Below are positions 62,101 through 64,000 of a stretch of DNA of 64,000 nucleotides, one piece after another. Each line of letters starts with the position of its first letter. Within the stretch, counting starts at the first letter, position 1. The notes beneath the pieces are model-generated. The model did not search any database. It saw nothing but the letters and a program-made list of their open reading frames with translations, and was not told the origin of the DNA. Source of the DNA: Leptasterias polaris (lineage: Eukaryota > Echinodermata > Asteroidea > Forcipulatida > Asteriidae); NCBI GenBank assembly GCA_037783415.1, contig JAZGTN010000098.1, forward strand, positions 1,736,001 to 1,800,000, in the 5' to 3' direction. The translations under genes and the position numbers were made by a program.

Positions 62101-62969
62101 TCTGCAAAAAGCAAATTCTGATCAAATCAAATCAAATAGGTGTAAAAAATAATTCAAATCATTAGAAACTTAACAAGTTTTGTAAGGAGACAAAAATAAA
62201 CCTACCCTAAAACCTGGAGACGAGAAAAAGATTGCGCATTATAAAATCCACAAAATACAAAGAGAGCTCCATGAGCAAATACTGATAACTACACAAATCT
62301 GTGTTCCATCCCTCACCTCCACCCTCAATCCCTCCGCCTAAAAGAAATACGCCCCAAAAACAAAACAAGTAAGAGGTGACAGGTATGCAACAAAAGTGCT
62401 TCCATAATAGCATAGCTGACCATCACAGTGAAGAGGATCAACCTTGCAAACTGAGCCAGCCTTGAAGAATTTCTAACCCCTTTGGGTAGTAACATTTGGG
62501 GTTCAAAATGATTGTATTTTATTTTGGGGCAACGTTAAAAATTGATCAAAACAACGAGGTCTCCTGACGATGACAAGAGCACACAAGTAAAAACACTGAG
62601 AATGACCAACCGGCTCTTTTCACAGCCAACACCATCTACTTAACAGAACTATTACATGATGTACTTACAAACACATTTTCATCCAACTCCATCAAGCAGA
62701 GCCTAAAATCCTACTTTCAAAATAACTTTGTCCATCCTAGATTCTTCTTCCTCTCGAATGACGAGCTCTTGGAGATCCTCTCAGAGACCAAAGATCCTCT
62801 TCGAGTTCAGCCCCACCTCAAGAAATGTTTTGAGGGTATTGCCAAGCTGTCCTTCACAGAACGCAAGGAGATCACGGCCATGGAGTCAGCTGAGAAGGAA
62901 GTTGTTGAACTCTGCTCCAGGATCATACCAGCTGACGCTCATGGACTAGTAGAGAAATGGCTCATTCAG
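17182..62969 (+). CDS. DNAH3: Axonemal dynein heavy chain, inner-arm DNAH3/7/12 group (5' part, 22 exons)
   Basis: Dynein heavy chains are the microtubule motors of ciliary axonemes; this group forms single-headed inner arms. The 22 exons listed here chain without a phase break to 1,313 codons. Residues 1-310 are a Ser/Pro-rich, poorly conserved N-terminus; about 310-790 are the tail; about 790-1313 are the DHC_N2 linker region. Landmarks are [22 protein letters not shown]-type helices with [60 protein letters not shown] and [18 protein letters not shown]. The AAA+ modules and microtubule-binding stalk lie beyond the window. DNAH3 is favoured by SDSIANNY in exon 3 and by the tail, which I recall from vertebrate DNAH3; DNAH7, DNAH12 or an invertebrate-specific paralogue remain possible. 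The gene is interrupted in every intron by repeats. Confidence 0.9.
19742..19918. mobile_element. MITE, AATAGACCTTATGCAT family, copy 1
   Basis: Terminal inverted repeats AATAGACCTTATGCAT, with nearby TGACGTCA, bound a 177-bp GC-richer interior (GCGCTGATTTGTACGCGCGG). A second copy, inverted relative to this one, is at 57052-57229. TA could be the target duplication. Confidence 0.85.
20630..21572. mobile_element. Foldback element copy 2
   Basis: Same termini as copy 1 (TATGGTGGCCCTGAAGGGAC) but a different 6-bp flanking duplication, TGTACC (20624-20629 and 21573-21578), so it is an independent insertion. The left arm has three 42-bp units, the right arm five. The centre matches copy 1 except for about 187 extra bases at 20945-21131. 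It lies 5.1 kb from copy 1 in dynein intron 1. Confidence 0.92.
20945..21131. other. Extra central segment of foldback copy 2
   Basis: Copy 1 reads CATGGCT directly into AAAAGAAATACGCC. Copy 2 has this additional segment at that junction. Either copy 1 is an internal deletion or copy 2 gained an insertion. It contains no transposase-like frame. Confidence 0.8.
22217..22592. mobile_element. TTAA-flanked MITE, AGGCACTGAACACG family, copy 1
   Basis: TTAA is followed by AGGCACTGAACACG at the left. The right end reads CGTGTACAGTGCCT before TTAA. The interior is non-coding. TTAA duplications are typical of piggyBac and Kolobok; AGG-starting termini favour Kolobok. Confidence 0.85.
22632..22846 (+). 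mobile_element. tRNA-derived SINE, family B
   Basis: The head GGGGATCAGGTTGG...GGCTCAGTTG resembles box A and CCCCGGTTCGAATCCCACC is a clear box B. A conserved body follows (GGTTTTCAGTCACC, CACGTGGGTTTTTCC, ACATCTAAAACCGAACATTTC, ATTCATCCTGAATAAATAAATG). Other copies are at 57281 (+), 30895 (-) and 61035 (-). Confidence 0.75.
25358..25397 (+). repeat. (TTA)n run after CTATATAAATG
   Basis: The word CGCTATATAAATGTTATTATT matches the 3' end of SINE family A, so this may be a SINE tail remnant. Confidence 0.6.
26181..26340. mobile_element. Hairpin MITE with GGCGGGGCTTAATGGAT ends
   Basis: The arms ATCCATTAAGCCCCGCC and its complement extend inward through CATTGACCAATCACAGCC, giving a nearly full-length hairpin of 160 bp. 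The central part repeats GGTGATC words in both orientations. Confidence 0.85.
26385..26477 (-). mobile_element. SINE family A fragment, minus strand
   Basis: Reverse-complemented it reads GTTCGATTCCCAGTTGTGTC, AAGGCACTTAGCCATAG and TTGCTTCTCTTAACCCAGG, matching the box B and body of the copies at 40789 and 51010. Confidence 0.7.
27803..27985. mobile_element. Inverted-repeat element with GTGCAAAAA ends
   Basis: It starts GTTGGTGCAAAAAGTG and ends GTTTTTGCACTGACA. Words GAGATACAAC and GCATTTTCGTG recur in the related copy at 61365-61560. Confidence 0.6.
29983..30075 (+). CDS. DNAH3: Dynein exon 2
   Basis: Acceptor CTTGTATCAG, donor CAG/GTAAAT, phase 0-0, 31 codons. It encodes [20 protein letters not shown] followed by [11 protein letters not shown]. 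The [11 protein letters not shown] motif resembles the conserved extreme N-terminal peptide of several axonemal dyneins. Confidence 0.85.
30895..31021 (-). mobile_element. SINE family B fragment, minus strand
   Basis: Reverse-complemented it reads GGGGACCGGATTGGCAAATA, CTTTCCCTGCCTTTCACCTC and GGTTTGAATCCCACCTCAGA, matching the head and box B region of the copy at 22632. A G-run adjoins its other end. Confidence 0.7.
31826..32200. mobile_element. TTAA-flanked MITE, AGGCACTGAACACG family, copy 2
   Basis: TTAA plus AGGCACTGAACATGTTTGG at the left, CCAAACGTGTTCAGTGCCT plus TTAA at the right. Nearly identical over its length to the copy at 22217-22592 and in the same orientation. Confidence 0.88.
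32238..32480 (+). repeat. Fragment of the CAGGGATGAGA element
   Basis: It begins CAGGGATGAGAAATTTCAGA and shares CTTTGATCTACTTC and GGGGTTATCAAAAGGT with the left part of the element at 48720. No right end is seen. Confidence 0.6.
34429..34600 (+). CDS. DNAH3: Dynein exon 3
   Basis: Acceptor TTGTCTTCCAG, donor CATG/GTAAGC; enters phase 0, leaves phase 1. It encodes [20 protein letters not shown], then [16 protein letters not shown] and [18 protein letters not shown] is the best hint for DNAH3. Failure to splice extends the frame 73 codons through the 12-bp repeat beyond the donor. Confidence 0.85.
34629..34808 (+). repeat. 12-bp minisatellite (GGAACACTGTCA)n
   Basis: About 15 units, several with G or A substitutions (GGAACGCTGTCA, GAATGCTGTCA), start 28 bases after the exon 3 donor. 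In the exon frame it reads as LSGT repeats. Confidence 0.95.
35173..35537. mobile_element. TTAA-flanked MITE, diverged relative
   Basis: It starts TTAAAGGTATTATACAGGAT and ends TACAGGGCCTTTAA. The body shares ATAACAAACCTGTGAAAATTTGAGC and TCATCGA words with the copies at 22217 and 31826, so it is a diverged member. It contains the palindromic stretch TTATCGCGCGCGATAA. Confidence 0.75.
35728..35866 (+). CDS. DNAH3: Dynein exon 4
   Basis: Acceptor TTTGTTTAG, donor AGAG/GTAGTG; phase 1 in, phase 2 out. It encodes [35 protein letters not shown], and SGDSPRK. The segment is basic, Ser-rich and probably disordered. A 25-base G run begins 12 bases into the following intron. Confidence 0.8.
35879..35903 (+). 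repeat. Poly-G tract (25 bases)
   Basis: An uninterrupted G run just downstream of the exon 4 donor. Long G runs can form quadruplexes or act as intronic splicing enhancers; here that is inference, and the exact length is prone to assembly error. Confidence 0.9.
37155..37650. repeat. About 28-bp minisatellite
   Basis: Imperfect units of the form AGAAAAGACCAAAAGTTCCC plus AAGGAATT, roughly 17 copies, with C/A and G/A changes between units. Confidence 0.9.
38302..38325 (+). repeat. Poly-C tract (24 bases)
   Basis: An uninterrupted C run in dynein intron 4. Confidence 0.9.
38506..38646. repeat. Dispersed repeat, GGGCTYTAATTCACAAAG copy
   Basis: Shares AATTCACAAAGAGA, GCAAAGTGTGATGTCACAAT and CAACTCATCTTAAGATGAAT with copies at 5307 and 50816. 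The ends are roughly complementary (GGGCTCTAATTCACA and TGTGAAATTCATCCC). Confidence 0.65.
38697..39728. repeat. 46-bp minisatellite, about 22 units
   Basis: The unit GGGGGAGGTGGGGTAGGTGT plus TGACAGAGACCATGAAAGAAGGAAAT repeats almost perfectly. A few units lack AAATGGGGG and are 37 bp. Because 46 leaves remainder 1 on division by 3, each minus frame cycles through the three phases of the unit, so all three minus frames stay open for over 310 codons. It lies in a dynein intron. Confidence 0.95.
40353..40530 (+). repeat. AAGTC pentamer-rich region
   Basis: Repeated CAAGTCAAGTCA, TCATCTTTGCTCAAGTC and GAGTC words make an imperfect short tandem array. Confidence 0.8.
40556..40668. mobile_element. 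Small MITE, GTGTCCRAATTGGC family
   Basis: Left CTGTGTCCAAATTGGCTG, right CACCAATTCTGACACATAG, both near-complementary. It is related to the element split by a SINE at 56492-56982. Confidence 0.65.
40789..41148 (+). mobile_element. tRNA-derived SINE, family A, full copy
   Basis: The head GTGTCGTGGCCGAGCGGTTA is Leu/Ser-tRNA-like with box A, and GGGTTCGAGTCCCGG is box B. A body of about 250 bp (GAGCAAGACACTTAACTAT, CCCCAGGGAGCTGAGATGG) ends in CGCATTATAAATG and a TTATT tail. Transcription would be by RNA polymerase III. Other copies are at 51010, 54544, 53296, 56597 and 26385. Confidence 0.88.
41837..42180 (+). CDS. DNAH3: Dynein exon 5
   Basis: Acceptor TTTTTCAATCTCAACAG, donor AATG/GTAAAA; phase 2 in, phase 1 out, 344 bases. 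It encodes a Ser/Pro/Arg-rich, probably disordered segment ([53 protein letters not shown]). Many SP pairs could be phosphorylation sites. Its conservation is expected to be low, so the call rests on splice phase. Confidence 0.8.
43502..43664 (+). CDS. DNAH3: Dynein exon 6
   Basis: Acceptor TTTGTTGTATAG, donor CCAG/GTACCT; phase 1 in, phase 2 out. It encodes [33 protein letters not shown] and [11 protein letters not shown], leading into the conserved tail that begins [10 protein letters not shown]. Confidence 0.85.
44211..44352 (+). CDS. DNAH3: Dynein exon 7
   Basis: Acceptor TTTTTCACCACCAG, donor GAG/GTTAGA (weak at +3); phase 2 in, 0 out. It encodes [20 protein letters not shown], then [14 protein letters not shown]. 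The RYYxLxxxI-P pattern is where recognisable DNAH3/7 similarity begins. Confidence 0.9.
44353..45245 (+). other. Dynein intron 7
   Basis: Contains two dispersed inverted segments around AATTTCATA/GGGCCACATTTCATAAAGC (44818-45060) and the mirrored phrase TTGCTTGCTGAAATGG/CCATTTCAGCAAGCAA (44637-44732), probably an eroded hairpin element. No gene. Confidence 0.5.
45246..45481 (+). CDS. DNAH3: Dynein exon 8
   Basis: Acceptor GATGAATAG (short pyrimidine tract), donor CTAA/GTAAGA; phase 0 in, 2 out. It encodes [33 protein letters not shown] and [19 protein letters not shown]. The IxDYxLxDxxERxRL motif is characteristic of the DNAH3/DNAH7 tail and is not a feature I associate with DNAH12. Confidence 0.92.
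46286..46357 (-). pseudogene. tRNA-like sequence 1
   Basis: Read on the minus strand it starts GGCTAGATAGCTCAGTTGG, with box A, and has GGTTCAAATCCCGC as box B. The acceptor arm, D stem and most of the T stem pair. The anticodon stem has a mismatch and the loop ACGTTAA has C, not U, at position 33, so a nominal GUU anticodon is unlikely to be functional. Confidence 0.65.
46603..46674 (-). pseudogene. tRNA-like sequence 2
   Basis: Same as sequence 1 but with a C-to-T change in the anticodon-arm segment (ACATTAA loop on the minus strand), which would change the nominal anticodon. Its acceptor ends GGCTAGA/TCTAGTC pair completely. Confidence 0.6.
46990..47061 (+). pseudogene. tRNA-like sequence 3 (inverted copy)
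   Basis: Starts GGCTAAATAGCTCAGTTGG and ends CCGCTCTAGTC on the plus strand. One acceptor pair is lost (A for G). The loop is again ACGTTAA. Confidence 0.6.
47158..47353 (+). CDS. DNAH3: Dynein exon 9
   Basis: Acceptor TCTCTTCTCCTAG, donor GAG/GTAAAG; phase 2 in, 0 out. It encodes [46 protein letters not shown]. It corresponds to the tail helices after the NPxMxxL segment in DNAH3/7. The acceptor lies 57 bases from the end of the tRNA-like composite. Confidence 0.9.
47664..47945. repeat. 23-bp minisatellite, about 12 units
   Basis: Units of ACAACAGATATATATGAAGG plus GGG repeat nearly perfectly. One unit lacks four bases (TATA) and one has AGAACAG. The minus strand reads open in several frames (SPFIYIC pattern), an effect of the period. 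Confidence 0.95.
48465..48668 (+). CDS. DNAH3: Dynein exon 10
   Basis: Acceptor TTTTGTTCAG, donor ATG/GTAAGT; phase 0-0, 68 codons. It encodes [35 protein letters not shown] and [10 protein letters not shown], then the strand LPQPFTIFM. The SVATLMSxxLRxxVxxSLxDL pattern is a standard part of the group's tail. Confidence 0.92.
48720..49665. mobile_element. Non-autonomous DNA element, CAGGGATGAGA ends (hAT-like), with nested element
   Basis: Left end CAGGGATGAGA, right end TCTCATCCCTG, flanked by AATAAT on both sides. CAGGG-type ends suggest hAT, but hAT normally duplicates 8 bp and only 6 match here. A second inverted repeat, TAGACTTGACTCAAGTCCC against GGGACTTGAATCAAGTCTA, bounds a nested insertion at 48932-49582 containing a G run (49140). 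No transposase frame. Confidence 0.75.
50074..50197. mobile_element. MITE, GGGCCCAATTTCATGGCTC family
   Basis: Left GGGCCCATATTCATGGCTCC, right GCCATGAAATTGGACCC, near-complementary. Related remnants with AGCACAGAATTCYGYRGTAAGCAGAG occur near 34920 and 43900. Confidence 0.75.
50705..50805 (+). repeat. Dispersed repeat shared with 54058-54170
   Basis: GGAGTATCAATCTGTATTGT, GATTAAACTTTTGCCTCA and GAGCTATCTGCATATTTTTAG occur in both introns in the same orientation, with a small indel between them. Confidence 0.8.
50816..50964. mobile_element. MITE of the TTTCACAAAG family, intact ends
   Basis: Left GGGCTTGATTTCACGAAGC, right CTTTTTGAAATCGGCCCC. The interior carries GTGACATCACACTTTGCTTAGC, shared with 5307 and 38506. 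Confidence 0.75.
51010..51370 (+). mobile_element. SINE family A, full copy touching exon 11 acceptor
   Basis: Head GTGTCGTGGCCGAGTGGATA, box B GGGTTCGAGTCCCGG, tail CGCTTTATAAATGCTTGATATTATTATT. The tail ends 13 bases before exon 11, so it supplies most of the region where the branch point and pyrimidine tract of that intron must lie. Confidence 0.9.
51384..51637 (+). CDS. DNAH3: Dynein exon 11
   Basis: Acceptor ACCCATCCACCACAG, preceded by a SINE tail; donor ATAG/GTGAGA; phase 0 in, 2 out. It encodes [20 protein letters not shown], then [15 protein letters not shown] and a charged helix [15 protein letters not shown]. Confidence 0.92.
51686..51902. mobile_element. MITE, GGGCCAAATTTCATGGCTC family, longer copy
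   Basis: Left GGGCCAAATTTCATGGCTC, right GAATTCTCTGCTTCTTAAATTGGGCC. Shares TTTCTGCGCTTACG words with the copy at 50074. Confidence 0.7.
52472..52676 (+). CDS. DNAH3: Dynein exon 12
   Basis: Acceptor TCATCTCCACAG, donor AGT/GTAAGC; phase 2 in, 0 out. It encodes [37 protein letters not shown] and [18 protein letters not shown]. The pattern Y-x-YxxLL, then a loop and VxMxxLDC, matches the end of the tail in this group. Confidence 0.92.
53296..53561 (+). mobile_element. SINE family A, diverged, head missing
   Basis: Keeps a worn box B (GGGTTTGAACTCTGATC) and GAGCATGAAACTTATCTTTAG, ACCTGGGAGAGTAGAG and a short TTATTAT tail, but lacks the tRNA head. Older than the copies at 40789 and 51010. Confidence 0.55.
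53641..53844 (+). CDS. DNAH3: Dynein exon 13
   Basis: Acceptor TATTTTACTTTCAG, donor AAG/GTGGGT; phase 0-0, 68 codons. It encodes [36 protein letters not shown] and [11 protein letters not shown], a helical bundle leading into the linker. Confidence 0.93.
54257..54387 (+). CDS. DNAH3: Dynein exon 14
   Basis: Acceptor TTCTCCCCTCAG, donor ACAG/GTAGGT; phase 0 in, 2 out. It encodes [35 protein letters not shown]. The LxFLMDYxxLP and LNxTTFxWxxR motifs are strong signatures of the DNAH3/7/12 group. Confidence 0.95.
54544..54672 (+). mobile_element. SINE family A, truncated at the 3' side
   Basis: GTGTCGTGTCCTGGCTGAGC and GGGTTTCAGTCCTGATCG are worn box A and box B; the body stops after GATAGTTTACCATAATTGC. 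Confidence 0.75.
54874..55069 (+). CDS. DNAH3: Dynein exon 15
   Basis: Acceptor ATTTCTTTTCCAG, donor GAG/GTCAGT; phase 2 in, 0 out. It encodes a charged coiled helix: [57 protein letters not shown]. Confidence 0.93.
55220..55414 (+). CDS. DNAH3: Dynein exon 16
   Basis: Acceptor CCCTTCCACACAG, donor GAG/GTAAAA; phase 0-0, 65 codons. It encodes [55 protein letters not shown]. The W-MxGP-x-xLxxExVE pattern is a known landmark before the linker. Confidence 0.95.
55415..56270 (+). other. Dynein intron 16
   Basis: About 850 bases of AT-rich sequence; I see no repeat family or gene in it. Confidence 0.5.
56271..56462 (+). CDS. DNAH3: Dynein exon 17
   Basis: Acceptor ATCTCATTCCTAG, donor AAG/GTGAGA; phase 0-0, 64 codons. 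It encodes [51 protein letters not shown]. NPGxxxRHW is a hallmark of dynein heavy chains. Confidence 0.96.
56492..56982. mobile_element. MITE split by a SINE
   Basis: Left CCGTGTCCGAATTGGCAG, right CTGCCAATTCGGATACGG. SINE family A (56597-56945) sits inside, so the MITE inserted first. The MITE alone is about 140 bp; a related copy is at 40556. Confidence 0.8.
56597..56945 (+). mobile_element. SINE family A, full copy nested in a MITE
   Basis: Head GTGTCATGGCCGAGTGGTTA, box B GGGTTCGAGTCCCAG, tail GCGCTATATAAGAACTAGTTATTATT. Confidence 0.88.
57052..57229. mobile_element. MITE, AATAGACCTTATGCAT family, copy 2
   Basis: Same terminal repeats as 19742-19918, with the interior in the opposite orientation (CCATTGTTTCATCATCAG here, CTGATGACGAAACAATGG there). 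Confidence 0.85.
57281..57452 (+). mobile_element. SINE family B copy
   Basis: GGGGATCAGGTTGGCTCAGT head, shortened middle, then ACATCTAAAACTGACCATTTC and ATCATCCTATTGTTGG body as in 22632, with an extra 3' stretch shared with the minus-strand copy at 61035. Confidence 0.7.
57536..57664 (+). CDS. DNAH3: Dynein exon 18
   Basis: Acceptor CCTTTGTTCACAG, donor AAG/GTAGAT; phase 0-0, 43 codons. It encodes [43 protein letters not shown]. The E-ISxxASKEFxLEKA motif starts the linker proper. Confidence 0.95.
58492..58692 (+). CDS. DNAH3: Dynein exon 19
   Basis: Acceptor ATTTTTTTTCAG, donor TTG/GTGAGT; phase 0-0, 67 codons. It encodes [55 protein letters not shown]. The D-H-x-VKT-x-xMRGSPFI block is highly conserved in the DHC_N2 linker. 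Confidence 0.97.
59198..59337 (+). CDS. DNAH3: Dynein exon 20
   Basis: Acceptor TTTGCTATTTTCCAG, donor ACTG/GTGAGG; phase 0 in, 2 out. It encodes [42 protein letters not shown]. The [15 protein letters not shown] block is diagnostic for the axonemal linker. Confidence 0.97.
59431..60645. mobile_element. TA-flanked DNA element with CGTATAAACCGC ends and nested element
   Basis: Left CCGTAATTTTCGGATTATAA, right its exact complement, flanked by TA. The subterminal word GTATAAACCGC recurs several times, in the same orientation at both ends. An internal inverted repeat TAAGCTTGGGCGATAT (59601-59616) against ATATCGCCCAAGCTTA (60192-60207) bounds a likely nested element, which itself holds three 51-bp direct repeats (59886-60038). 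No transposase frame, so non-autonomous. TA flanks suggest a Tc1/mariner-type mechanism, but this is not certain. Confidence 0.82.
59886..60038. repeat. 51-bp tandem repeat, three units
   Basis: TTTCCGATTGGCCGATCGCG plus TGAATAATTATGACGTAGTGCTTCTCACAGC, repeated three times with one or two changes per unit, inside the element at 59431. Confidence 0.95.
61035..61207 (-). mobile_element. SINE family B copy, minus strand
   Basis: Reverse-complemented it has CAGACTGTAGCCTCGCATCT, GGTTTTCAGTCCCTACC, GCGCGGAGTTTTCCCCAT and CCACATCTAAAACTGAAC. Box B is not clearly kept. Confidence 0.6.
61365..61560. mobile_element. Inverted-repeat element with GTGCAAAAA ends, copy 2
   Basis: Begins GTTGGTGCAAAAAGG and ends ACTTTTGCACTGACAG. 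Shares GAGATACAAC and AAAATGCTCCATGC words (the latter inverted) with 27803-27985. Confidence 0.6.
61627..61785 (+). CDS. DNAH3: Dynein exon 21
   Basis: Acceptor TGACATTATTTTAG, donor CAAG/GTGAGG; phase 2 in, 2 out. It encodes [50 protein letters not shown]. The [15 protein letters not shown] block is nearly invariant in this dynein group. Confidence 0.97.
61786..62740 (+). other. Dynein intron 21
   Basis: About 950 bases; AT-rich, with a short (AATCA)n run near 62130. No gene or repeat family recognised. Confidence 0.5.
62741..62969 (+). CDS. DNAH3: Dynein exon 22 (last complete exon in the window)
   Basis: Acceptor TTTGTCCATCCTAG, donor CAG/GTAAGG; phase 2 in, 0 out. It encodes [38 protein letters not shown], then [20 protein letters not shown] and GLVEKWLIQ. 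The [32 protein letters not shown] block is one of the most conserved pieces of the dynein linker. The next exon is not inside the window. Confidence 0.97.
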
Positions 62970-63271
62970 GTAAGGATTTTAGTAAATAGATTTGATCTGT
63001 GAAAAGTTGACTTCATGACTTCAGTCACCCTAAAACTAAGAAGGAAACTGATAAAGAAATGTACTTTGCATCATTGTTTTTTGGAAGAGTAAACAGATTT
63101 CCATCCTCTAGTTTTAAATAAGCACGCAATCCATTTGGGGTCTTCGAATGCTATTTTCTCAATTTTCACGTTTTTTCAGATGGAAATTACTTTTATAAAA
63201 AATGTTTATTTAATAGTAGGCTTTAAGTTTGAAACTAATCATTTTAGCTGTTGATAATCACCAAGGTCACT

Positions 63272-63656
63272 TTAAAGAGATGGTATACGTTCGGTAATCA
63301 CTCTTAAAATTAATGGCAATAACAACTTACTTGGTTAGAAGTACACCAGCTTTCGCGATAGTATAAAACATTTTTAGAATCATTTCACTTCGAAGTAATG
63401 TGGTTATGGGAGAAAGATATAAGTTTTTATGCCCCAAAATTTGAATCTTAGAAACGTTACCATCAAAAAACGTTTCTCAGATTGTGTATTCAAACTATGG
63501 ATTTTTCTTCCTGTGTGGACATAACCGCTCAGAATGTTTGGTGATATCTCAAAAGCGCTACCACCTTTTGAAATTAATTTTATTGTATTATCTAAATTTA
63601 TATAGCATTAAAACAAACGACCGGTTCCAAAAGCCACAGGTATACGTTCCCTTTAA
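63272..63656. mobile_element. TTAA-flanked MITE, GGTATACGTTC family
   Basis: Starts TTAAAGAGATGGTATACGTT and ends GGTATACGTTCCCTTTAA, whose reverse complement is TTAAAGGGAACGTATACC. The terminal match is imperfect. The interior has no coding sense. Confidence 0.7.
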
Positions 63657-63689
63657 GGATCTCATAAATGTCGATTGAGTTGCAGATTT

Positions 63690-64000
63690 AGTTTGTATAT
63701 AGAGGAATTACGTAATGAATTTATTTGTAGCTGGTTAGGTAGATTACATGATGATACAAAAGGAACGTGCAGTCAAAAGAATAAACTTAGAACCTACCGG
63801 ATGTTTAAAATAAGGTACGAAATGGAACCATATTTATGTTTATTAAGTAATCCTCAGTACAGACATTATATCTGGCCAGATTTAGATGTTCAGCGCATAA
63901 ACTGCTTGTAGAAACTGGAAGATACATCGGTTTAGAATTTAATCAACGTATTTGCCCTCACTGTATGGAAGACGTGGAAACAGAAATGCATTTTGTATGT
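63690..64000 (+). pseudogene. Retroelement C-terminal frame fragment, frameshifted
   Basis: One frame gives IEELRNEFICSWLGRLHDD and KLRTYRMFKIRYEMEPYLCL. Near 63890 the sense shifts by one base into AHKLLVETGRYIGLE, FNQRICPHCMEDVETEMHFV. The KLRTYxxFKxxxxxEPYL, HxLxxETGRY, RxCxxC, EMHFxxxC order is what I recall of the C-terminal tail of invertebrate LINE-type polyproteins. The frameshift shows it is dead. It runs off the window and starts about 30 bases after the MITE at 63272. Confidence 0.7.

Overview
The window is intron-rich, AT-rich, repeat-laden metazoan nuclear DNA. It looks like an invertebrate deuterostome, most likely an echinoderm. The basis is the recurrent AGGCCTA and ACATGTA words, several tRNA-derived SINE families, many small inverted-repeat elements, and foldback elements resembling sea-urchin TU elements. 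The species cannot be named from the sequence alone. No bacterial operons, rRNA or CRISPR arrays are present.

Layout. 1-300: two copies of a 148-bp tandem repeat, cut by the window edge. 300-4,900: no gene seen. 5,453-12,971 (minus strand): a type I membrane protein gene with a fibronectin-III-like ectodomain, one transmembrane helix and a long cytoplasmic tail, assembled here from six phase-compatible exons plus a tentative first exon. 13-17 kb: intergenic space between two divergently transcribed genes, holding foldback element copy 1. 17,182-62,969 (plus strand): the 5' part of an axonemal dynein heavy chain gene of the DNAH3/7/12 inner-arm group, best fit DNAH3. I place 22 exons there with unbroken splice phases, about 1,313 codons covering the tail and most of the linker; the AAA+ motor lies beyond the window. 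63.7-64 kb: a frameshifted retroelement reading-frame fragment in the next dynein intron.

The dynein introns hold most of the mobile DNA: foldback element copy 2, TTAA-flanked MITEs, two dispersed tRNA-SINE families, a tRNA-like direct/inverted triplet, a hAT-like element with another element nested in it, a TA-flanked element with nested repeats, and several minisatellites.

The most unusual object is the pair of foldback elements at 14.6 and 20.6 kb. Each arm is an array of 42-bp units. Each element has perfect terminal inverted repeats and its own 6-bp target-site duplication (AGTTTG and TGTACC), so both are true transposition events of one non-autonomous family.

Exon coordinates come from reading splice sites and phases by eye. 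Family names rest on remembered protein features, not on a search.
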